A stretch of 60,466 nucleotides of DNA. Source: Marisediminicola senii. GTDB taxonomy: Bacteria; Actinomycetota; Actinomycetes; Actinomycetales; Microbacteriaceae. The stretch spans positions 1 through 60,466 of the forward strand of contig NZ_JAALGE010000012.1 of NCBI RefSeq assembly GCF_011057645.1, read 5' to 3'. Both the position numbers and the translations under genes were made by a program. This document shows, in pieces, positions 54,574 through 60,466 of the stretch (the stretch's first letter is position 1; each line of letters starts with the position of its first letter). The notes beneath the pieces are model-generated. The model saw only the letters and a list, made by a program, of their open reading frames with translations. It was not told the DNA's origin and did not search any database.

Positions 54574-56340
54574 ATGCCCCGGATAACCAAGGTCCTCATC
54601 GCCAATCGCGGAGAGATCGCCGTACGAGTGATCCGGGCCGCGAAAGACAGCGGCATCCTCTCCGTCGCCGTCTACGCCGACCAGGATCGCGATGCCCGCC
54701 ACGCCAAGCTGGCCGACGAGGCTTACGCGCTCGACGGCGCGACATCGGCCGAGACCTACCTGCGCATCGACAAGATCCTCTCGGTCGCCCGCCGCAGCGG
54801 CGCAGACGCAGTGCACCCCGGCTACGGGTTCCTCGCCGAGAACGCAGAGTTCGCCAGGGCCGTCATCGACGCCGGGCTGGTGTGGATCGGTCCGAGCGCC
54901 GAAGCGATCGAGCAGCTCGGGGACAAGGTCTCCGCGCGGCACATCGCCGAGCGCGTCGGGGCACCGCTGGCCCCCGGCACCCTGAACCCCGTCGCCGACG
55001 CATCCGAGGTCCTCGACTTCGTCGACCTGCACGGCCTGCCGGTCGCCATCAAGGCGGCGTTCGGGGGCGGCGGGCGCGGGCTCAAGGTCGCCCGCACCCG
55101 CGAAGAGGTGCCCGAGCTGTTCGACTCGGCGACCCGCGAGGCCGTGGCCGCCTTCGGCCGGGGCGAGTGCTTCGTCGAGAAGTATCTCGACAAGCCGCGC
55201 CACGTCGAGACCCAGTGCCTCGCCGACGCGTTCGGTACCGTCGTCGTCATCTCCACCCGGGACTGCTCGCTGCAGCGCCGCCACCAGAAGCTCGTGGAGG
55301 AGGCGCCCGCGCCGTTCCTCACCGACGAGCAGAACGCGATGCTGTACTCGGCGTCGAAGGCCATCCTCGCCGAGGTCGGCTACGTCGGCGCTGGAACCTG
55401 CGAGTTCCTCGTCGCCCGTGACGGCACCATCTCGTTCCTCGAGGTCAACACGCGGCTGCAGGTCGAGCACCCGGTCTCGGAGGAGGTCACCGGCATCGAC
55501 CTGGTGCGCGAGCAGTTCCGCATCGCCGAGGGCGAGGCGATCGGCTACGGCGACCCCGTCGCGCGCGGGCACTCCATCGAGTTCCGCATCAACGGCGAGG
55601 ACCCGGGGATCGGGTTCATGCCGTCGCCCGGCCCCGTCTCCGTGCTGCGCTTTCCCGGTGGTCCCGGCGTGCGCGTCGACAGCGGTGTGACCACCGGCGA
55701 CGTGATCAGCGGCGCGTTCGACTCGCTGCTGGCGAAGCTCATCGTGACCGGATCATCGCGCGCCGACGCACTCGAGCGCGCCCGCCGCGCCCTCGACGAG
55801 TTCGAGATCGCCGGTCTCCCCACCGTGCTGCCGTTCCACCGCGCCGTCGTGCGCGAGCCCGCGTTCACGTCCGAGCCGTTCGGGGTCTTCACCCGCTGGA
55901 TCGAGACCGAGTTCGACAACACCATCGAGCCGTGGAGCGGATCGCTCGCCGGATCGCCGGCCGGGGTGCAGCCGGCAGCGGCGCGCACCACGATGGTGAT
56001 CGAGGTCGGCGGCAAGCGCGTCGAGGTCAGCCTGCCCGAGCGCATCGCGTCGGCCGGTGCCGCGCCCGCAGCGCCTCCCGCCCCGCGCCGTCACGCCGCC
56101 TCTCGGGCGGTGCCGACGGCGACGGGCGCCTCGGTGAAGGCACCCATGCAGGCCACCGTCGTGACCCTGTCGGTCGCCAACGGCGCGGTCGTCGTGAAGG
56201 GCGACCTGATCCTGGTGCTCGAGGCGATGAAGATGGAGCAGCCCATCACCGCCCACAAGGACGGCACGGTCGCGAACCTCGATGCCGTCGTCGGCGCGAC
56301 GGTGCCGTCCGGGCACCTACTGCTCGACATCGTCGGGTAG
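54574..56340 (+). CDS. acyl-CoA carboxylase alpha chain (biotin carboxylase + biotin carrier)
   Basis: A 588-residue protein. The biotin carboxylase part (1-450) has [19 protein letters not shown] at the start, [14 protein letters not shown] near 163 and [17 protein letters not shown] near 288. A middle linker rich in Ala/Pro leads to the biotinyl domain (about 515-588), where Lys553 in EAMKMEQP is the biotin attachment site. It works with the beta and epsilon subunits at 47066-48894 and is biotinylated by BirA. A TAGGCT box (54560-54565) lies eight bases before the ATG. The repeat-flanked cassette begins 60 bp after the stop. Confidence 0.95.
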   Translation: MPRITKVLIANRGEIAVRVIRAAKDSGILSVAVYADQDRDARHAKLADEAYALDGATSAETYLRIDKILSVARRSGADAVHPGYGFLAENAEFARAVIDAGLVWIGPSAEAIEQLGDKVSARHIAERVGAPLAPGTLNPVADASEVLDFVDLHGLPVAIKAAFGGGGRGLKVARTREEVPELFDSATREAVAAFGRGECFVEKYLDKPRHVETQCLADAFGTVVVISTRDCSLQRRHQKLVEEAPAPFLTDEQNAMLYSASKAILAEVGYVGAGTCEFLVARDGTISFLEVNTRLQVEHPVSEEVTGIDLVREQFRIAEGEAIGYGDPVARGHSIEFRINGEDPGIGFMPSPGPVSVLRFPGGPGVRVDSGVTTGDVISGAFDSLLAKLIVTGSSRADALERARRALDEFEIAGLPTVLPFHRAVVREPAFTSEPFGVFTRWIETEFDNTIEPWSGSLAGSPAGVQPAAARTTMVIEVGGKRVEVSLPERIASAGAAPAAPPAPRRHAASRAVPTATGASVKAPMQATVVTLSVANGAVVVKGDLILVLEAMKMEQPITAHKDGTVANLDAVVGATVPSGHLLLDIVG

Positions 56341-56400
56341 GTCGGGGGCGCGGGCTGGTAGCCCAGGGCTCGGGCTGCCGACTGCCGACACTCGTCTCTT

Positions 56401-56510
56401 TCATCATTCAGGAACTCGCCGGCGGAATGCCTCATCATTCAGGAACCCGCGCGCGAAGTTCCTCCGTATTCAGGAACCCGCCGACACCTCTGCGCAGTAT
56501 TCAGGAGTTC
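56401..56510 (+). repeat. left array: four ATTCAGGAA repeats at 31-bp steps
   Basis: ATTCAGGAA starts at 56406, 56437, 56468 and 56499 (last copy ends AGGAG), exactly 31 bp apart. Flanking bases are partly shared: (C)ATC or GT before and CCCG or CTCG after. A fifth copy in the opposite orientation is at 56584-56592. The gap 56341-56706 holds these repeats and the palindrome at 56539 and no gene. Confidence 0.9.
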
Positions 56511-56538
56511 GGGCTCAGATCAGCCCTTTAGGGGAACT

Positions 56539-56554
56539 GGATGCCGCGGCATCC
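56539..56554. repeat. 16-bp perfect palindrome
   Basis: GGATGCCGCGGCATCC is its own reverse complement. It lies between the left repeat array and the inner inverted repeat. It also contains the over-represented word GGATGCCGCG in both orientations. Confidence 0.8.
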
Positions 56555-56583
56555 GTCCCACTTGGCCTTTTCCGTCGCCACAA

Positions 56584-56592
56584 TTCCTGAAT
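56584..56592 (-). repeat. inner left repeat copy, opposite orientation
   Basis: TTCCTGAAT, the reverse complement of the array core, lies 85 bp inside the last left-array copy and 115 bp from the end of the nuclease-like gene. Confidence 0.8.
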
Positions 56593-56706
56593 TCTGAAAA
56601 TGAGCCGCGGCACTGCAAAGTGGCTGACGGGCGGCGCGGCGGCACCGCAATGTGACGGCCTGCTCCGCAGCTGACGCGCTACTCGCCGACACCGCAACGC
56701 GGCAGT

Positions 56707-57675
56707 TCAGTCCTTGGACTGCTCGATCGCGGCCCGCACCATGCGATCGCACCACGACCAGTCGGTGACGATGCGGCGAAAGCTCAGCCGCACGACGATG
56801 AATCCGCGCGCGGTGAGTTCTGCGGAACGCCAGCGGTCGAGTTCGAACGACTCGGGATCGACATGGTACTGGCGGCCGTCGACCTCGATGACGACTCTCG
56901 TGCCGTCAACGATGGCGTCGACCCGTCCGACATCGGCGACGTGCACCTGCTGGATGAGATCGATACCCACCGCCCCGAGTCGCTGGCGCACCAATGACTC
57001 CGGTCCAGATTCGCTCCCCTCCCGACACAGGTGCGCAACCTTTCGGTCCTCGTCGGACGCGTTCTCGAAATACGTCAACAGCGTGGGACGGTCAACGAAC
57101 GCGAGCGCCGTGTCGAGGCACGCGATAGCCGTCTCCCGGTCAGACCAGGCGACCATCTGTCGGAGGCAGACCGGGAGCGGCACTCGCCATGACTCCGGCC
57201 CGAGTTCTGGGACGGCTCCGCCCGCGAGCCAGTGCAGCACCGTCGGCCGGGGCGCAGTGTCCGGACACAGCGGCGACCCGTCGACAAAGCTCGGGGGCCG
57301 GTTGGTACGGAGCCGGGACGACGTCCGGCCGACCGAAACATGCAGGCGAGGGTCGAAACCCGACCACAGTCCATAGGATGCTGCCGCTGACGGCCCCGCG
57401 AGCAGGCCACCGATCCGAGCCGCCGCGATGGCGTCGTCACCAGCCGCCGCGGTCACGTACCTCGCCTGCCGAACGCGGCGGATATCCCCGAGCTTCACCG
57501 CCGCCGTCAGGTCGTAGCCGCTGAGCCCGGCGCCGATGAGTTGCTGTCGCGTCGCGATCCCGCCGAACGAGTCGACGATTACCGCCGCGGAACTTGCCCG
57601 GCGTGACGTCCGCCGCTGAGGACGGCGCGCGCCCGCTCGGTCCCTGGCATTATCGGGCACGCTCACGGAGGTCAT
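56707..57675 (-). CDS. DUF559/Vsr-like nuclease-fold protein with AbiEi-like N-terminus
   Basis: About 322 residues. The N-terminal part (VIVDSFGGIATRQQLIGAGLS, then DIRRVRQARYVTA) resembles the winged-helix AbiEi antitoxin-like domain. The C-terminal part (about 240-322) has VDAIVDGTRVVIEVDGRQYH, with the E-V-D of PD-(D/E)xK type nucleases, then LTARGFIVVRLSFRRI, typical of DUF559/Vsr-like proteins. Activity and target are unknown. Start is uncertain: ATG 57675 has no clear ribosome site. The gene lies in the middle of mirror-image repeat arrays between two convergent housekeeping genes. Confidence 0.75.
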   Translation of the reverse strand: MTSVSVPDNARDRAGARRPQRRTSRRASSAAVIVDSFGGIATRQQLIGAGLSGYDLTAAVKLGDIRRVRQARYVTAAAGDDAIAAARIGGLLAGPSAAASYGLWSGFDPRLHVSVGRTSSRLRTNRPPSFVDGSPLCPDTAPRPTVLHWLAGGAVPELGPESWRVPLPVCLRQMVAWSDRETAIACLDTALAFVDRPTLLTYFENASDEDRKVAHLCREGSESGPESLVRQRLGAVGIDLIQQVHVADVGRVDAIVDGTRVVIEVDGRQYHVDPESFELDRWRSAELTARGFIVVRLSFRRIVTDWSWCDRMVRAAIEQSKD

Positions 57676-57847
57676 GGGGAATGATGTGTCGCCGCGCGGG
57701 CGGAATGGCGGCCCGCCGCGACATCCGTGGACCGCAGCGAGACGGCGTGGCCCGGGAGGACAGGTGGCGCGGCAGCGGGGCGGCGGGCTGGCGCGGAGGC
57801 GCCGGTGGCAGCATCCATTCTCGTCACGGGCCAGCAGTCGTTTCATC

Positions 57848-57856
57848 ATTCAGGAA
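57848..57856 (+). repeat. inner right repeat copy, opposite orientation to right array
   Basis: ATTCAGGAA in plus orientation, 95 bp before the first right-array copy. It mirrors the inner copy at 56584. Confidence 0.8.
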
Positions 57857-57942
57857 CCGGCGCCGGCAGGCCGCGGTCAGGGCTGCCAAACCGCAGCGGG
57901 ATCGTTCAGTTATCGTACGGATGGGTCATGAAAAGCCCGGCC

Positions 57943-58044
57943 TTCCTGAATGATGAAGGCGTCGGCCCGGCAATTCCTGAATAATGACGAAATCGGGCCG
58001 CCCGTTCCTGAATGATGACGAAATCGGGCCGCCCGTTCCTGAAT
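57943..58044 (-). repeat. right array: four TTCCTGAAT repeats at 31-bp steps
   Basis: TTCCTGAAT starts at 57943, 57974, 58005 and 58036, exactly 31 bp apart and inverted relative to the left array. Copies at 57974 and 58005 share nearly the full 31 bp, including ATGACGAAATCGGGCC. The gap 57676-58107 contains these repeats and the inner copy at 57848; no gene is seen there. Confidence 0.9.
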
Positions 58045-58107
58045 AGTGACAGCAGGACAGCGGCCGAAGGACCGGACGGCAGCAGCTCGGCCGCCCGCCC
58101 AGCACCC

Positions 58108-59544
58108 CTACGCGACGATGTGCATCGCCCGCGCGGCATCCGTGATGCTGCCAGACAGCGACGGGTACACCGCGAATGCCCGCGCCACCTGGTCGACCGT
58201 GAGGCGGTGCTCGATCGCGATCGCGATCGGCAGGATCAGCTCCGACGCGTGCGGCGCCACGATGACCCCGCCGATCACGGTGCCGGAGCCGGTGCGAGCG
58301 AACAGCTTGACGAAGCCCTCCTTGAGGCCCTGCATCTTCGCGCGCGGGTTCGACGCGAGCGGCAACTTGTAGATCGTGCCCTGCGCGACACCGTCTTCGA
58401 TCTGCTTCTGGGTCCAGCCGACGGTCGCGATCTCCGGCTGGGTGAAGATGTTGGATGTCACGTTCCGCAACTCGGTCGGATTCACCGCGTCGCCCATCGC
58501 GTGGAACACCGCCGCGCGACCCTGCATCGACGCGACAGACGCGAGCGGCAGGAAGTCGGAGCAGTCCCCGGCGGCGTAGATGCTCGGCATCGACGTGCGC
58601 GCGACGCGGTTGACCCTGATGTGGCCCGACTCGGTCAGCTGCACGCCGGCCTCCTCGAGCCCGATGCCCGCCGTATTCGGGATCGACCCGACCGCGAGCA
58701 GGCAGTGGCTGCCCTCGACGGTGCGCCCGTCGGCCAGGGTAGCCACGACGCCGGTGTCGGTGCGGGTCACCGACGACGCGCGCGACTTCGACAGCACCGT
58801 CATGCCGTTGCGCTTGAAGACGTCCTCGATCACGCGGGCGGCATCGGCGTCCTCGCCGGGCAGCACCTGGTCGCGGCTCGAGATGAGGGTCACTTCAGAG
58901 CCGAGCGCCCGGTAGGCCGAGGCGAACTCGGCCCCGGTCACGCCCGATCCGACGACGATGAGGTGCTCCGGCACCGACTGCAGCGTGTACAGCTGAGTCC
59001 AGGTGAAGATGCGTTCCCCGTCGGGCTGCGCCGTGGGCAGGATGCGGGGGCTCGCGCCGACCGAGACGATGAGGGTGTCGGCGTCGATCTCGTCGAAGTC
59101 CGTCGCACCGGATCCCCGGCCGGTCGACACGATGAGCCGCTGTGGGCCGTCGAGGCGGCCGTCGCCCTCCACGATGCGCACGCCGGCCTTGATGAGCTGC
59201 GACTTCATGTCGTCGGACTGCTGGCGGGCGAGGCGCAGCAGGCGCGCGTTCACCGCGGAGAGGTTGACCGCGACCTCGGGGCGCACCGGCCGGCCCGATT
59301 CGTTGCGGCCGAAGAACTGCACGCCGAGGTCGGCGGCCTCCTTGATCGAGTTGGATGCCTCGGCCGTCGCAATCAGCGTCTTCGACGGCACCACGTCGGT
59401 GAGGACCGCGGACCCACCCACCCCGACGCGTTCGACCAGCGTGACCTCGGCGCCGAGCTGCGCGCCGGCCAGCGCGGCCTCGTAGCCCCCAGGGCCCCCG
59501 CCGAGAATGGCAATGCGCTGCTTACGGTCGAACTCATAGGACAT
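58108..59544 (-). CDS. NAD(P)H-quinone reductase, LpdA-type
   Basis: A 478-residue flavoprotein disulfide reductase-like enzyme. IAILGGGPGGYEAAL at 11-25 binds FAD and VVGSGVTGAEFASAYRALG near 190 binds the pyridine nucleotide. YAAGDCSDFLPLASVASMQGR is the second FAD motif, and the dimerisation domain is complete. The redox-active Cys pair is missing: GVGGSAVLTDVVPSKT (41-56) has Ser45 and no Cys. That fits LpdA-type quinone reductases rather than lipoamide dehydrogenase. ATG 59544 is used; the upstream in-frame region is not conserved. Confidence 0.9.
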   Translation of the reverse strand: MSYEFDRKQRIAILGGGPGGYEAALAGAQLGAEVTLVERVGVGGSAVLTDVVPSKTLIATAEASNSIKEAADLGVQFFGRNESGRPVRPEVAVNLSAVNARLLRLARQQSDDMKSQLIKAGVRIVEGDGRLDGPQRLIVSTGRGSGATDFDEIDADTLIVSVGASPRILPTAQPDGERIFTWTQLYTLQSVPEHLIVVGSGVTGAEFASAYRALGSEVTLISSRDQVLPGEDADAARVIEDVFKRNGMTVLSKSRASSVTRTDTGVVATLADGRTVEGSHCLLAVGSIPNTAGIGLEEAGVQLTESGHIRVNRVARTSMPSIYAAGDCSDFLPLASVASMQGRAAVFHAMGDAVNPTELRNVTSNIFTQPEIATVGWTQKQIEDGVAQGTIYKLPLASNPRAKMQGLKEGFVKLFARTGSGTVIGGVIVAPHASELILPIAIAIEHRLTVDQVARAFAVYPSLSGSITDAARAMHIVA

Positions 59545-59648
59545 GCGTTCATTCTCGCTCACCCGCGACGGCCACCCAAACCCGCGCGCCAGCCCCCGCC
59601 CGCGCCCGCGCCGACACTCCCCTGCCGATACTGCGCGGGCCGAATGCA

Positions 59649-59654
59649 TAGGGT
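59649..59654 (+). promoter_or_regulatory. -10 box upstream of purine nucleoside phosphorylase
   Basis: TAGGGT, seven bases before the ATG at 59662, consistent with a leaderless or nearly leaderless message; GGGAAG between them could also serve as a ribosome site. Confidence 0.4.
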
Positions 59655-59661
59655 GGGAAGC

Positions 59662-60466
59662 ATGTCGAGCACCCACGCGCACCCCCTCTCCGATCCCCAG
59701 GCCGACCCGTTCGAGATCGCCGCGGCCGCCGCCGCCGATATCGCCGAGAAGACCGGCATCGAGAAGCACGAGATCGCCCTCACGCTCGGCTCCGGCTGGG
59801 CGAAGGCCGCCGACCTCATCGGCGAGACCGTCGCGACCATCCCGGCGACCGAGGTCACCGGCTTCAGCGCACCCGCCCTCGAGGGGCACGGCGGCTCGAT
59901 CCGCTCGATCCGCCTGCCGAACGGCAGCCACGCGCTCGTGATCGGCGCCCGCACCCACTATTACGAGGGCCACGGTGTTCGGCGCGTGGTACACAGCGTG
60001 CGCACCGCAGCCGCCACCGGTGCATCCATCATGATCCTCACCAACGGCGCGGGCGGTATCAAGCCAACCTGGACCCCCGGCACCCCGGTGCTCATCAGCG
60101 ACCACATCAACCTCACCGCAGACTCCCCACTCGAGGGCGCGACCTTCGTCGACCTCACCGACCTGTACTCCCGGCGGCTGCGCGACATCGCCCGCACGAT
60201 CGACCCGACACTCGACGAGGGCGTCTACACGCAGTTCCGCGGACCGCACTACGAGACCCCGGCCGAGGTGCAGATGGCGAAGACCATCGGCGGGCACATC
60301 GTCGGCATGTCGACCGCCCTCGAAGCCATCGCCGCCCGCCAGTCGGGCATGGAAGTGCTCGGCCTGTCGCTGATCACCAACCTCGCCGCGGGCATCCCGA
60401 GCACGCCGCCCAGCCCCGCCGCAGTCCCCGAGGCCGGCGCCGCCGCCGCACCCGCGATCAGCGCCC
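59662..60466 (+). CDS. purine-nucleoside phosphorylase (partial, runs off the window)
   Basis: The first 268 residues of a trimeric-type purine nucleoside phosphorylase, open to the window end. LTLGSGWAKAADLI near 38 is the phosphate-binding start, ARTHYYEGHGV near 96 replaces the usual GRTHLYEGH, ILTNGAGGI near 126, FRGPHYETPAE near 193 and GMSTALEAIAARQSGMEVLGLSLITNLAAGI near 214 (given in parts) identify the family. After LAAGI the sequence becomes Ala/Pro-rich where relatives normally continue with the last helix, so an insertion is present; the true end is not visible. Confidence 0.88.
   Translation, partial: MSSTHAHPLSDPQADPFEIAAAAAADIAEKTGIEKHEIALTLGSGWAKAADLIGETVATIPATEVTGFSAPALEGHGGSIRSIRLPNGSHALVIGARTHYYEGHGVRRVVHSVRTAAATGASIMILTNGAGGIKPTWTPGTPVLISDHINLTADSPLEGATFVDLTDLYSRRLRDIARTIDPTLDEGVYTQFRGPHYETPAEVQMAKTIGGHIVGMSTALEAIAARQSGMEVLGLSLITNLAAGIPSTPPSPAAVPEAGAAAAPAISA

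Noticed and set aside
56401-58045. CRISPR arrays on both sides of the DUF559-like gene
   Set aside because: The conserved core is only about 9-18 bp, the gaps of about 13-22 bp are too short and in the right array are nearly identical rather than unique, and there are no cas genes.

Overview
The window is about 60 kb of very GC-rich DNA with dense, often overlapping genes (ATGA/GTGA junctions), many GTG starts and several apparent leaderless promoters. Gene content points to an actinobacterium, most likely Microbacteriaceae: acyl-CoA carboxylase alpha, beta and epsilon genes with a monofunctional biotin ligase, maf, an LpdA-type quinone reductase, purK-purE next to an LCP gene, cell-wall-binding-repeat surface proteins, and a rhamnose and nonulosonate wall-glycan locus. 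The family assignment is an inference from content and order, not from a database match.

Positions 1-46,970 form a large surface-polysaccharide region. It holds two O-antigen-ligase-like membrane proteins (192-2928), glycosyltransferases, including two paralogous GT2+GT-B proteins on opposite strands (4107-6581 and 15574-18120), a GtrA flippase-like protein, three large polytopic membrane proteins (8224-13219), a secreted protein with four repeats of about 104 residues (13252-15372), a Wzt/Wzm ABC exporter (18213-20417), two sugar-nucleotide dehydratase/epimerase genes (22718-24949), three adjacent secreted proteins each with three cell-wall-binding type 2 repeats (25048-31517), the complete dTDP-L-rhamnose pathway rmlA, rmlC, rmlB, rmlD (31694-36264), an LCP glycan ligase, UDP-sugar 6-dehydrogenase with purE/purK embedded beside it, birA, and a nonulosonic acid cassette (43259-46966: DUF6716-like transferase, NeuB without its usual C-terminal domain, CMP-sugar synthetase fused to a HAD phosphatase). 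Together they would make, activate, polymerise, export and attach a rhamnose- and nonulosonate-containing wall glycan, and decorate the wall with proteins.

Positions 47,066-60,466 are more housekeeping: accD-accE, a two-component system with an extra kinase-like membrane protein (49379-52472), a TRAM-domain RNA methyltransferase, maf, the biotinylated acyl-CoA carboxylase alpha chain, an LpdA-type quinone reductase and the start of a purine nucleoside phosphorylase that runs off the window.

The most unusual structure is between the convergent genes ending at 56340 and 58108. A DUF559-like nuclease-fold gene is flanked by two arrays of a short ATTCAGGAA-centred repeat. Each array has four copies at exactly 31-bp steps plus one inner copy in the opposite orientation, and the two arrays are mirror images. 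This looks like an undescribed mobile or selfish cassette. Other signals of note are an over-represented word, GGATGCCGCG, that forces rare codons on both strands, and C/G-tetrad-centred inverted repeats in the leaders of two secreted-protein genes. No tRNA, rRNA, transposase or CRISPR-Cas genes were seen.
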